64,000 bases of DNA from Amycolatopsis lexingtonensis (GTDB lineage Bacteria; Actinomycetota; Actinomycetes; Mycobacteriales; Pseudonocardiaceae): the NCBI RefSeq assembly GCF_014873755.1, contig NZ_JADBEG010000001.1:7848501-7912500 (forward strand), in the 5' to 3' direction. Below are positions 1 to 12,974 of this stretch, piece after piece (within the stretch, counting starts at the first letter, position 1; each line of letters begins with the position of its first letter). The notes below the pieces were generated by a model that had not been told where the DNA came from, searched no databases, and saw nothing but the letters and a program-made list of their open reading frames with translations. The position numbers were made by a program, and so were the translations under genes.

Positions 1-75
1 TTCGTCGACGTCCACCCGGACTACACGACGCGGACCGAACCCGCGGACATCCTCGAAGCGGTCAAGTCGCTTTAG
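1..75 (+). CDS. C-terminal end of a gene cut by the window start
   Basis: Frame 1 is open from the first base and stops at TAG 73-75, giving a 24-residue tail that ends in EAVKSL. High G+C at third codon positions fits coding. Its last 14 bases overlap the end of the opposing DedA-type gene. Too little is visible to name a family, and it could also be a chance open frame. Confidence 0.4.
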   Translation, partial: FVDVHPDYTTRTEPADILEAVKSL

Positions 76-613
76 CGCCGCGCTTCACGCCGTAGGTGAT
101 CACCGAACCCAGGATCAGGGCGACGCCCAGGGAGAGCAGCAAGCTGATCCCGGGTTCGGTGACGATCCGGCCGCCCGCGTAGCCGAGGAAGGCCACGTAG
201 GACGTCCAGAGTGTGACGCCGACGGCCGAAGCGGTGAAGAACTCCGCCATCGGCCACCGGAGCGATCCGGCGAGGAGGGCGCCGATCGTCCCGCCCGACG
301 GGAGCCAGCGGGCGACCACCAGCACCGGCCGGGGGTGGCGCTGCAGCCGCCCGTCGAGCCAGCCGAGGCCGGCGGCGATCTTCTTCCGCCGGTCCAGCCG
401 GTCCAGCGCCGCCCGGCCACCGAACCGGCCGAGGGCGTAGAGCGCCTGGTCGGACGCCAGGCACCCGGCACTCGCCACGGCGATCACCAGCGCCAGCGAC
501 GTCCCGCCCTGCGCCGCCGCGATGCCCATGCCGAGGAGCGTCACCTCGGTGGGCAGCAGCGGCACCAGCGAGACGACGAACAGCAGCACCAGTCCCGTCG
601 TCGATCCGTCCAC
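62..613 (-). CDS. DedA/SNARE-associated family membrane protein
   Basis: A 183-residue integral membrane protein. Hydrophobic segments lie near residues 5-30, 38-60, 100-120, 125-150 and 155-175. A conserved-looking central part (ARWLPSGGTIGALLAGSLRW) resembles the R-x-x-P-x-x-G region of DedA (VTT-domain) proteins, which are linked to lipid carrier scrambling and membrane homeostasis. The GTG start at 613 has a GGAGG only 1-2 bases away, too close for a normal ribosome site, so the start is uncertain. It overlaps the opposing reading frame at 1-75 by 14 bases. The family call is fairly good; the substrate is unknown. Confidence 0.7.
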   Translation of the reverse strand: MDGSTTGLVLLFVVSLVPLLPTEVTLLGMGIAAAQGGTSLALVIAVASAGCLASDQALYALGRFGGRAALDRLDRRKKIAAGLGWLDGRLQRHPRPVLVVARWLPSGGTIGALLAGSLRWPMAEFFTASAVGVTLWTSYVAFLGYAGGRIVTEPGISLLLSLGVALILGSVITYGVKRGAKAT

Positions 614-743
614 ACCTCCATTAACCGCTCCGGTGGCGGCCGGGAGTCCCGATCACCGGGGACTCACAGCAACCCGACAGCTCGCCCACAGACTTCGCGA
701 ACCATGACAGGAGTTGTCATGGTTCGCCGCGACGCTCGGGAGC

Positions 744-1646
744 ATGAACAAACTTTCCGGAAAAACCGCACTGGTCGCGGGCGGCACGCGCGGCGCGAGC
801 CGGGCGATCGCGGTCGAGCTGGGCCGCGCGGGCGCCTTCGTGTACGTCACCGGCCGCACCACCCGCGCCGGCCGGTCCGAAGTGGACCGTCCCGAAACGA
901 TCGAGGAGACGGCCGAGCTGATCGAGCGCGCCGGCGGCCAGGCGGAAGCGATCCGCGTCGACCACCTGGTGCCCGAGGAGGTCTCGGCGCTGGCCGAGCG
1001 CGTGGGCCCGCTCGACATCCTGGTCGACGGCCTGTGGGGCGGCGACAAGCACCTCGGCTGGGGCAAGCCGGTGTGGGAGCACGACCTGGCCGCGGGCCTG
1101 CGCATGATCCGGCTGGGCATCGACGCGCACCTGATCACCAGCCACTTCCTGCTGCCCCTGGTCATCGGCCGCCCGGGCGGCCTGGTGGTGGAGCTGACCG
1201 ACGGCACGGCCGAGTACAACGCGAAGTACCGCGAAGGGACTTCGCTGCCGTTCTACCTGGCGAAGGCGTCGGCGCACCTGCTGGCGATCGGCGAGGCGGC
1301 CGAGCTGGCCCCGCACTCGTGCACGGCCGTCGCGTTCACCCCGGGTTACCTGCGCTCGGAGATGATGCTGGACATCTACGGCGTGACGGAGTCGAACTGG
1401 CGCGACGCGTGCGAGCGGGTGCCGCACTTCGCGATCTCGGAGTCCCCGACGTTCTGCGGCCGCACGGTGGTGGCGCTGGCAGCTGATCCCGCGCGGCAGC
1501 GGTGGTCCGGGCAGACGGTGAGCAGTGGGCAGCTGGCGCGGGAGTACGGGGTGGACGACGTGGACGGCAGCCGCCCGGACGCGTGGCGGTACATGGTGGA
1601 GGTGGCCGACGCGGGGAAGCCCGCGGACACGACCGGCTACCGCTGA
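744..1646 (+). CDS. SDR-family oxidoreductase, possibly altered active site
   Basis: A 300-residue Rossmann-fold short-chain dehydrogenase. The nucleotide-binding turn reads GGTRGASRAIA near residue 14, and a YVTGR strand follows near residue 40. ATG 744 is preferred to the upstream TTG 714 because the protein then begins MNKLSGKTALV, as SDR enzymes normally do. At the catalytic site the lysine is in FYLAKAS, but the residue four before it, normally Tyr, is Phe, with a Tyr one position later. The usual catalytic Ser is also not obvious (ELTDG). It may be a non-canonical or inactive reductase. The cofactor is probably NAD(P). It stands alone between the DedA gene and the repeats at 1841-1993. 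Confidence 0.8.
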   Translation: MNKLSGKTALVAGGTRGASRAIAVELGRAGAFVYVTGRTTRAGRSEVDRPETIEETAELIERAGGQAEAIRVDHLVPEEVSALAERVGPLDILVDGLWGGDKHLGWGKPVWEHDLAAGLRMIRLGIDAHLITSHFLLPLVIGRPGGLVVELTDGTAEYNAKYREGTSLPFYLAKASAHLLAIGEAAELAPHSCTAVAFTPGYLRSEMMLDIYGVTESNWRDACERVPHFAISESPTFCGRTVVALAADPARQRWSGQTVSSGQLAREYGVDDVDGSRPDAWRYMVEVADAGKPADTTGYR

Positions 1647-1840
1647 CCGTTGCGGGCCCCCGCCCTCCCTGGGGGGCGTGCCCTTGGCCAGTCTATCGGC
1701 GGCCTCCGACAAAACCGGCCGAAAGCCGGGTGGGGCCGCCGGTTGTCCACAGGCGCCCGGTGTTGTGGATACTCGCCCGTCGCGGGTGAGCGAAAGACTG
1801 TTCATGACTTCCGGTACCGCCGGTGACCGGCTTGCCCGAC

Positions 1841-1893
1841 GTCTTGAATGAGTCATTCAGGTCTTCGGAGGTCCTGAATGACTCATTCAAGAC
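1841..1893. repeat. 53-bp double palindrome, copy 1
   Basis: The arm GTCTTGAATGAGTCATTCAG (1841-1860) and its exact reverse complement (1874-1893) flank a 13-base spacer. Each arm also holds its own dyad, TGAATGASTCATTCA. The complete 53 bp recurs at 21750-21802 in the opposite orientation with no mismatch, spacer included. It lies between convergent genes. The rest of 1647-2037 shows no gene. Confidence 0.9.
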
Positions 1894-1940
1894 GGTTAGG
1901 GGCGGGCCGGGCTCGCGGGTGGCCAGGTCGGGTGAGTGGT

Positions 1941-1993
1941 GTCGCGAATGAGTCATTCGGGACCTCAGACGTCCCGAATGAGTCATTCGCGAC
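1941..1993. repeat. Related double palindrome with GAATGAGTCATTC core
   Basis: Two 23-base arms (1941-1963 and 1971-1993) are reverse complements apart from the central base and are separated by 7 bases. They share the core GAATGAGTCATTC with the element at 1841, but the flanks differ (GTCGC...GGGAC instead of GTCTT...). Two related but non-identical elements thus sit side by side in one convergent gap. Confidence 0.85.
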
Positions 1994-2037
1994 CTCGAGA
2001 ACCGGGTCGAAAGCCAAGGAGCCGGGCACCCCGCGGA

Positions 2038-4838
<2,801 letters not shown>

Positions 4839-4852
<14 letters not shown>

Positions 4853-4880
4853 GGCAGCGAAGCAGGAGAGCACGCGCCAC
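4839..4880 (-). CDS. Putative leuA leader peptide with three tandem Leu codons
   Basis: A 13-codon ORF starting with GTG at 4880 encodes MARALLLRCRDGA. It contains consecutive Leu codons CTC-CTG-CTT. It ends inside the loop side of the hairpin at 4819-4852, about 70 bases before leuA. This is the layout of ribosome-mediated transcription attenuation, known for branched-chain amino-acid operons in actinobacteria. A G-rich stretch (GGTGGGG) lies just upstream, rather close to the start codon. An overlapping longer frame (ATG 4892) runs to the leuA start but is not Leu-rich. Confidence 0.6.
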
Positions 4881-4984
4881 GGCCCCACCATAACCAGGGA
4901 ACGCCGCCGGAGGGAAGCCGGGCAGTCCCTTCCAGGGGTTACCTGTGGGTAGCACTTGGCCGGTCGCCGTGCGAAACTGCGGGC

Positions 4985-5353
4985 ATGGGTGAGCACGCAG
5001 AGTCGTCGTCGGAGGAGACCAAGGTCTCCCGCCGGGCTCCGGTCGATTGGCGCCGGACCGGGGGCCGGGTGGCGTCGGTGGTGGCGTCGATCGTCCGCTG
5101 GGTGGGGCTGGTCTTCGCCGCGTTCCTGGTGGTCCACGTGATCTTCACGGTCGGCTCGGCCAACCCGGACAACGGCATCGTCTCGTTCGTGAAGTCCTGG
5201 GCGGACGGCCTGGCACTGGGGTTCAGCGACCTGTTCACGCCGAGTGACGGGAAGCTGCGCGTCCTGGTGAACTACGGCATCGCGGCGGTCTTCTGGCTCG
5301 TGGTGTCGGGCATCCTCGCGAAGGTGATCCGCAGGGTGGGCGGCGCTTCCTGA
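4985..5353 (+). CDS. Small conserved-type membrane protein, function unknown
   Basis: A 122-residue protein. A charged, cytosol-like N-terminus of about 30 residues is followed by a hydrophobic helix at about 36-56 (SIVRWVGLVFAAFLVVHVIF). A short soluble stretch with a GFSDLF motif comes next. A second helix lies near 95-112 (YGIAAVFWLVVSGILAKVI), and the end is basic. No enzymatic motif is visible. It starts with ATG 4985 and is divergent from leuA, so the two may share the 218-bp promoter region. I do not recognise a named family. Confidence 0.7.
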   Translation: MGEHAESSSEETKVSRRAPVDWRRTGGRVASVVASIVRWVGLVFAAFLVVHVIFTVGSANPDNGIVSFVKSWADGLALGFSDLFTPSDGKLRVLVNYGIAAVFWLVVSGILAKVIRRVGGAS

Positions 5354-5360
5354 GCCCGAT

Positions 5361-5415
5361 GTCCGTGAATGCCACATTCACGGACACTTGGTCCCTCGAT
5401 GTGGCATTCACGGCC
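5361..5415. repeat. Hairpin pair with GAATGCCACATTC core
   Basis: 5361-5385 is an 11-bp stem with a 3-base loop (GTCCGTGAATG / CATTCACGGAC). A second, inverted half, ATGTGGCATTCAC (5399-5411), is complementary to bases 5364-5376 of the first, so alternative long or short hairpins can form. It sits in the convergent gap between the small membrane protein and the nitroreductase, and could act as a bidirectional terminator. Confidence 0.75.
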
Positions 5416-5417
5416 TT

Positions 5418-6026
5418 TCACACGGCCGGCTTGCCCCAGGAGTCCGTGAACGCGAACTCCGCCAGCGGCAGCCGCACCCGCTCCGCCTTCTCGCGCTCGA
5501 TCCGCCAGTCCTCCGCCAGCACGTCGGGCGACGCGACCGTCCCCACCGCGATCGCCACCTTCGGGACGGCGTCGTCCGGGAGCGAGAAGGTCGACCGGAC
5601 CGCGTCCGCCGAGAAGCCCGCCATCTGGTGCGCGATCAGCCCGAGCTCCACCGCCTGCAGCACCAGGTTCTCCGACGCCAGCCCGAGCCCGTACTCCGCG
5701 TACGGGACCTCGCCCTTCTCGTTCGTCGTCACCATCACGCCGACCAGCAGCAGGCTCGCCCGGTGGGCCCACGCCCGGTTGCCCGAGTTCAGCGTCGACA
5801 GGATCGCGTCGAACGCCGGGGTCCCGCGGACGCCCACCAGGTAGCGGGCCGGCTGGGTGTTGCCGAACGACGGGGCCCAGCGGGCCGCTTCCAGGAGGGC
5901 TCGCACCTGGTCCGTCGTCACGTGCGCGGACTCGTCGTAGGCCCGCGGGCTCCACCGTTCGGCCATCAGGTTCGCGATCGGGACGCTCGTCACAGCTGGC
6001 TTTCGCACGATCTTGACGATACCCAC
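5418..6026 (-). CDS. Nitroreductase-family FMN oxidoreductase
   Basis: A 202-residue protein. It has the nitroreductase signature MAERWSPRAYD near residue 21, then LLEAARWAPSFGNTQPARYLVG with the conserved Ser-x-x-N-x-Q-P FMN contact, and a late helix GLASENLVLQAVELGLIAHQM. This NfsB/FrmS-like fold reduces nitro compounds, quinones or flavins with NAD(P)H. The real substrate cannot be read from sequence. The start is GTG 6026; an internal GTG nearby is possible. It is a single gene, convergent with the gene to its left. Confidence 0.85.
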   Translation of the reverse strand: MGIVKIVRKPAVTSVPIANLMAERWSPRAYDESAHVTTDQVRALLEAARWAPSFGNTQPARYLVGVRGTPAFDAILSTLNSGNRAWAHRASLLLVGVMVTTNEKGEVPYAEYGLGLASENLVLQAVELGLIAHQMAGFSADAVRSTFSLPDDAVPKVAIAVGTVASPDVLAEDWRIEREKAERVRLPLAEFAFTDSWGKPAV

Positions 6027-6236
6027 GAGTGCTGTGCATCACTCGGGAGGAAGGGCTCCGCGCATTTCGTTGGTGTTACGGAAGATTTACTTCCGGGCGG
6101 CCGGTGCGAAGGGTCCGCCCCACGTCAAGAGGGTGGCGGGCCGTCGCGGCCCCGGTAGGCTCCGATGCAAATCATGGGACGCGGGGGCTCTCCGGTGCCC
6201 ACCAGGGAGCCGCCCGGCCCGCGAGGAGGTTCGGGC

Positions 6237-8539
<2,303 letters not shown>

Positions 8540-8549
8540 CGGCCACAGC

Positions 8550-8583
8550 GGAGGCCCCGCACCGGATCCGGTGCGGGGCCTCC
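8550..8583. terminator. Perfect 34-bp palindrome after asd
   Basis: Two 17-base arms are perfectly self-complementary around a central GGATCC. It lies 10 bases after the asd stop and 7 bases before the stop of the opposing gene. It has no T-run. It probably ends transcripts from both sides. Confidence 0.75.
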
Positions 8584-8590
8584 GCACGTG

Positions 8591-9688
8591 TCACGGGCGG
8601 GTCGCGCCGTGGCAGGCCAGGTAGCGCGTCTTGACGAACTCGAACACCGGCCTGCCGCCGTAGGCCCAGACGGCCGCGTCCGCGTGCGCGCCGAGCACCT
8701 TGAACTGCTCGACGGCTTCGTCGCAGCGGCCGTTCACCACCAGTGCCTTGGCCGCGTACGCGCGGTCACGGAGGTTCGACGGGTGGTCCCGGCCGTCGTC
8801 GGCCAGCCAGGGCAGGACGACGTCGAGCGCGCGTCCGGTCCGGTCGCTCTGCCACGCCTCGACCTTCTTCGCTTCCGCCTCGTGCGCGGCGACGAGGGCG
8901 AGACCCGCGAGCTTCGGCGCCTTCGCGGCGGCTTCGTCGGCGAAGGCGAACATCTGCTCGTGCGAACCGAACCACTTCTCGCACCAGTACTGCAGCGCCT
9001 GCTCGTGACCCTGCCGGTGGAGCGGGTCGCGGGCCACGAGCTCCGCCCAAACCGCGCGGAAGTCGTCGTTGCCGTACTGCCGCCCGCGGCCGACGGTGAG
9101 CAGGGTGGACCACGGGGTCGGGTCGTCCGGTGCCGCCTCGGCCGCGGCGCGGGCGGCCGCTTCGGCCTCCTCGAGCACGCGGAAGAACCCGGCCCACTGG
9201 TCCTGGGAAACGTGTTCGGCGGTGAACGACGAACGGATCTGCCAGGCCAGCGCGACCAGGCCCTGTGCGTGGACGGCTTCGGCGTCCGCGCTCCCGGCTG
9301 TCCGCCAGGCCTTCAGCGGAGCGTCGTCGTCCGCCGCGGCGTCCCCGAGCTGCTGCACGGCGGCGGCCCGGCGGTCCCAGTCCGTGCCGAGGTCGTCGAG
9401 CAGTGCGGCACCCGGCTGCCAGTCGCCGGCGCGGTAGGCCGCGACGGCTTCGGCGAGGCGGGCGTCGGCGACGAACTTCGTGGCCGTCACGGCGTCGTCC
9501 GGCGGGAGACCCCACAGCGCGACGTCAGGCATCTCGGTCTTCGGCTTGTCGTCCCGGGGCACGTACTGCGCGAGTTCGGCCGGGGAGAGCGTCTTCACGT
9601 AGTCCTCGACGTCCATGCCGCGGGCACGCGCGGCCTTCACCAGTGCGACGGCGGCCTTGCGGCGCTTGGAGTTGAACAGGGACAGCAA
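8591..9688 (-). CDS. Unnamed helical-repeat (TPR-like) protein
   Basis: A 365-residue protein made almost wholly of Ala-rich helices in repeating pairs, such as AVAAYRAGDWQPGAALLDDL and AAKALVVNGRCDEAVEQFKVLG. This suggests a tetratricopeptide-like superhelix for protein contacts. The phrase PWSTLLTVGRGRQ near residue 190 resembles uncharacterised actinobacterial proteins. The basic N-terminus (SKRRKAAVALVKAARARG) is not a clear signal peptide. The start is TTG 9688 with GAGGAG upstream. Its start lies 10 bases after the stop of the M48 protease gene, so they form an operon and may work together. The function is unknown. Confidence 0.75.
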   Translation of the reverse strand: MLSLFNSKRRKAAVALVKAARARGMDVEDYVKTLSPAELAQYVPRDDKPKTEMPDVALWGLPPDDAVTATKFVADARLAEAVAAYRAGDWQPGAALLDDLGTDWDRRAAAVQQLGDAAADDDAPLKAWRTAGSADAEAVHAQGLVALAWQIRSSFTAEHVSQDQWAGFFRVLEEAEAAARAAAEAAPDDPTPWSTLLTVGRGRQYGNDDFRAVWAELVARDPLHRQGHEQALQYWCEKWFGSHEQMFAFADEAAAKAPKLAGLALVAAHEAEAKKVEAWQSDRTGRALDVVLPWLADDGRDHPSNLRDRAYAAKALVVNGRCDEAVEQFKVLGAHADAAVWAYGGRPVFEFVKTRYLACHGATRP

Positions 9689-9698
9689 CGGGTTCTCC

Positions 9699-11177
9699 TC
9701 AGGACGGGACGGGAAGCGCGCCGGCCGCGGTGAGCAGGCGGCGCAGGGGGACGGTGTCGGGGTCGGCCGCCGCGGCGGCGTCGAGGGCGGCGGACAGCTC
9801 GGTGCCGTACGGCTCGTCGACGACCAGGTCGGCCGGGCCCGACCAGGACAGCTTCCAGCGCGCCACCCCGGCTTCCGCCAGCGCGGCGGAGACCATGGTG
9901 GACAGGTTTTCGCGGACGGAGGCGACGACGAACTCCCGCCGGGCCCGCGGCCCGGCGGTCGCCGGTGGCCGGCTGTCCGGGTCGGCGAACTCGCTCGCGT
10001 GCCCCTCGTCGATGCGCGTGAGCGCGTCCTCGAGCGTGCGCCCGTTCAGGAACGCCGTCGCCACCTTGGCCGCGGCGTGCCGGAAGCCGAGGTCCACCAG
10101 GCTGTCCCAGTCCGTGCGCCGCTTGGCCGCCGCTTCGGCGTTCAGGTCGGCGAACAGGGCCGCGTCCAGCGTCGCGTCGGCGTCCCGCAGGACGTCGCTC
10201 GCGGGGCGGTCGCCGCCCGGCGAGCCCGGTACCGCAGGCAGGGCTTCCAGCGCGGCGATCCGCTCCGGCGTCGCCGGGTGCGTGTCGTAGCGGGAGGTCT
10301 CCTCTTCCGGTAGCTCGCGCCGCAGCCGGTCGATCTGCTCGGCGCGCTCGGCGTCGGCGAGCAGCGCGAGGAACCCGGCGGCGGGCCGGTCCGGCAGGTA
10401 GCCCGCGTGCCAGCCGACCAGCAGGTAGTGGTCGACGTAGAACTTCCAGGCGACGTCGAGCGCGTCGACCTCGCGCAGCGCGCTGGTGGCGGCTTCGGTC
10501 CCGGCGAGCCGCGCCGCGGCGGCGTCGGCGGCGAGCTCCTGACGGCGGCAAACCGAGGCGGAGACCGCGAAGTAGAGCTTCGCGTAGAGCACGAACAGCT
10601 TCCGGACCAGTCCCGCGAACCAGCCGTCGCCGTCGAGCCCGGTCAGCGCTTTCTCGATCGACCGGCGGCCGCGGTAGGTCAGCCCGGCCAGGCGGGTGTC
10701 GCGGTTGGTGTAGTGCGCCAGCTCGTGCCCGAGCAGGGCGCGCAGCTGGTCGTGGTGCAGGCCCGCGAGCAGCTGCGCCCCGATGAACATCTCGCGGCGG
10801 CGCACCCGCAGCCCGAGCCAGCCGGTCCGTTCGCGAACCCCGGCGTTGACGTCGGCGATCAGCGAGATCGCGTCCGGCGGCCGGGTGCCGACGGTGTCGG
10901 CGAGCTCCCGCACGAGCGCCCACAGCCCGGGCTGGTCCGCCGGCGTCACCGGCACGCCCGGCAGGTCGCCACCGCGGGTCCGCTCGATCGCGAACAGGGC
11001 CTTGAGCAGCGCGAACGACACCGGGACGGCGACGATGCCGAGCTTGACCGCCAGCAGCCCGGAGTGCTGGAAGGCGTAGTACTCGGCAACGGCGAGGCCG
11101 CCGACGATCAGCAGCACGAGGACCGGGAACCCGGCCAGCAACAGGACGGCGACGAGCGCGCGCCACGACGTCTTCAC
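9699..11177 (-). CDS. M48-family membrane metallopeptidase (HtpX/Ste24-like)
   Basis: A 492-residue membrane protein. Two N-terminal membrane spans (about 8-30 and 33-60) precede a zinc protease domain with LLGHELAHYTNRDTRLAG near residue 168 (HExxH-like HELAH). A downstream glutamate zinc ligand is probable in RRQELAADAAAARLAG, which has the E-x-x-A-D form. HtpX-type enzymes degrade misfolded membrane proteins. A long C-terminal soluble part (about 300-492) extends beyond the usual size and resembles no family I know. GTG 11177 follows GGGGGAGG. It is first in a two-gene operon with the TPR-like protein. Confidence 0.85.
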   Translation of the reverse strand: MKTSWRALVAVLLLAGFPVLVLLIVGGLAVAEYYAFQHSGLLAVKLGIVAVPVSFALLKALFAIERTRGGDLPGVPVTPADQPGLWALVRELADTVGTRPPDAISLIADVNAGVRERTGWLGLRVRRREMFIGAQLLAGLHHDQLRALLGHELAHYTNRDTRLAGLTYRGRRSIEKALTGLDGDGWFAGLVRKLFVLYAKLYFAVSASVCRRQELAADAAAARLAGTEAATSALREVDALDVAWKFYVDHYLLVGWHAGYLPDRPAAGFLALLADAERAEQIDRLRRELPEEETSRYDTHPATPERIAALEALPAVPGSPGGDRPASDVLRDADATLDAALFADLNAEAAAKRRTDWDSLVDLGFRHAAAKVATAFLNGRTLEDALTRIDEGHASEFADPDSRPPATAGPRARREFVVASVRENLSTMVSAALAEAGVARWKLSWSGPADLVVDEPYGTELSAALDAAAAADPDTVPLRRLLTAAGALPVPS

Positions 11178-11334
11178 GATTCCTCCCCCACACCGTCCCT
11201 TCCGGACGGTCGGCTCATTCTGCCGGACCGATCGCGTCGGCCGGATTTCTTTTTGCTCACGAAGAAATCGCGTTGGTGTTTTGACGGCGGCCGGGAGATC
11301 CTGTGCACCGCAAGCAAGTCAAGGGGAGGAAATC

Positions 11335-12513
11335 ATGCACACCGCTGTCGAAGGGGCCCGCGTCCCGATCCGGATGTGGGCGGATCCCGCGTCGGTCGAA
11401 GACCAGGCCATGCGGCAGCTGCACAACGTCGCCAACCTGCCGTGGGTGCACGGCGTCGCCGTGATGCCGGACGTGCACTACGGCAAGGGGGCGACCGTCG
11501 GCAGCGTCATCGCCATGCGCGACGCCGTCTCGCCCGCCGCCGTTGGGGTGGACATCGGGTGCGGGATGAGCGCCGTCCGGACGTCGCTGACCGCCGCCGA
11601 CCTGCCCGACGACCTCGGGAAGCTGCGCCGTCGCATCGAAAGCGCCGTGCCCGTGGGCTTCGGGCTGCACAAGACGCCCGTGAACCCCGCGAAGGTGCAC
11701 GGGGTCGGCGGCTGGGACGCGTTCTGGAAGGGCTTCGGCGAGCTGCACGAGGGCGTCCAGGAGCTGCACGACCGGGCCGCGCGGCAGATCGGGAGCCTCG
11801 GGGGCGGGAACCACTTCATCGAGGTCTGCCTCGACGACGACGGCCGGGTCTGGCTGATGCTGCACTCGGGTTCGCGCAACATCGGCAAGGAGCTGGCCGA
11901 GCGGCACATGGCGGTCGCGCGCAAGCTGCCGCACAACGCCGACCTGCCGGACCGCGACCTCGCCGTGTTCGTCGCCGGCACGCCGGAGATGCAGGCGTAC
12001 CGGCGCGACCTGTTCTGGGCGCAGGACTACGCGGCGCGCAACCGCGCCACGATGGTCGCGCTGGTGAAGCAGGCGCTGAAGGACGTCGTCCCGCAGACGA
12101 CGTTCGACGACGCCATCTCCTGCCACCACAACTACGTCTCGGAGGAGACGTACGACGGTGTCGAGCTGCTCGTCACCCGCAAGGGCGCGATCCGGGCCGG
12201 ATCGGGTGACCTCGGGATCATCCCGGGCAGCATGGGGACGGGTTCGTACATCGTCCGCGGGCTCGGGAACGACTCGTCCTTCCAGTCGGCGTCGCACGGC
12301 GCCGGACGCCGGATGTCGCGCAACAAGGCCAAGAAGCTGTTCACCGCGGACGACCTCGCCGCCCAGACGGCCGGCGTCGAGTGCCGCAAGGACTCCGGCG
12401 TCGTCGACGAGATCCCGGCGGCGTACAAGGACATCGATTCGGTGATCCGGGCGCAGACGGACCTGGTCGAGGTGGTCGCGCACCTCAAGCAGGTGGTCTG
12501 CGTCAAGGGCTGA
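11335..12513 (+). CDS. rtcB: RtcB-family RNA ligase
   Basis: A 392-residue enzyme of the RtcB family, which joins 2',3'-cyclic phosphate to 5'-OH RNA ends using GTP and Mn. Visible hallmarks are MPDVHYGKGATVG, the metal-binding DIGCGMSA, GGGNHFIE, HSGSRNIGKE and CHHNYVSEE. The C-terminal histidine-guanylate region is GSMGTGSYIV followed by SHGAGR. ATG 11335 is preceded by GGGGAGGA. No archease, RtcA cyclase or RtcR activator is adjacent. It could serve RNA repair or release from ribonuclease damage; the physiological target is not shown by the context. Confidence 0.93.
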   Translation: MHTAVEGARVPIRMWADPASVEDQAMRQLHNVANLPWVHGVAVMPDVHYGKGATVGSVIAMRDAVSPAAVGVDIGCGMSAVRTSLTAADLPDDLGKLRRRIESAVPVGFGLHKTPVNPAKVHGVGGWDAFWKGFGELHEGVQELHDRAARQIGSLGGGNHFIEVCLDDDGRVWLMLHSGSRNIGKELAERHMAVARKLPHNADLPDRDLAVFVAGTPEMQAYRRDLFWAQDYAARNRATMVALVKQALKDVVPQTTFDDAISCHHNYVSEETYDGVELLVTRKGAIRAGSGDLGIIPGSMGTGSYIVRGLGNDSSFQSASHGAGRRMSRNKAKKLFTADDLAAQTAGVECRKDSGVVDEIPAAYKDIDSVIRAQTDLVEVVAHLKQVVCVKG

Positions 12514-12529
12514 CCGGTACCTTGGCGCC

Positions 12530-12910
12530 ATGACGAGGGGTGGAACGACGGCCGCGTTGCTGGCCGCGAGCGCACTGCTGTTGAGCGGCTGTGCCGAGGT
12601 CAGCGACGCGGTCGACCAGGGGAACCGGACCGCGGACAAGGTGAGCGCGTGCACGGAGGCGCTCGGGCTCGCGGATCTGAACCCGCTGGTCGACCCGGCC
12701 AAGCTCAAGGCCCGCGCGGCCGACAAGGAACGGCGGCTGCGCGAGCTGGCGGCGAACGTCCAGGACCAGGACGTCAAGAACGCGCTGCTGGGGATGGCGG
12801 GCTCGTACGTCGAGGTGCAGAAGGAACGCATCGAGGACGCCGGGGTCGTGGCCCAGTGGGTGCAGCGCAACGTCACGAAGCTCGACGCCCTGCGCGCAGC
12901 CTGCGGCTGA
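12530..12910 (+). CDS. Small predicted lipoprotein
   Basis: A 126-residue protein. The signal peptide with lipobox LLLSGC places lipid attachment at Cys21. The mature part is short, charged and mainly helical (KLKARAADKERRLRELAANVQDQDVKNALL), suggesting a coiled coil on the outer face of the membrane. Two further cysteines (SACTEAL and ALRAACG at the C-terminus) could form a disulfide. It lies 17 bases after rtcB on the same strand, so it is probably co-transcribed. I recognise no family. Confidence 0.75.
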   Translation: MTRGGTTAALLAASALLLSGCAEVSDAVDQGNRTADKVSACTEALGLADLNPLVDPAKLKARAADKERRLRELAANVQDQDVKNALLGMAGSYVEVQKERIEDAGVVAQWVQRNVTKLDALRAACG

Positions 12911-12922
12911 CCCCGCACCGGA

Positions 12923-12974
12923 CGTAGCTTTCACGTGAAAGCTACGCCCCAGGTGGGCGCTTTCACGTGAAAGC
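12923..12974. repeat. Paired CTTTCACGTGAAAG palindromes, locus 1
   Basis: 12923-12946 is a 24-bp perfect palindrome. A second, 16-bp one occupies 12959-12974. The shared 14-bp cores start at 12928 and 12960, 32 bp apart. The second overlaps the stop codon of the opposing MFS gene. The pair lies between convergent genes and probably acts as a bidirectional terminator. The same core recurs at 35101, 35133, 43768, 43801 and 48757. Confidence 0.9.
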
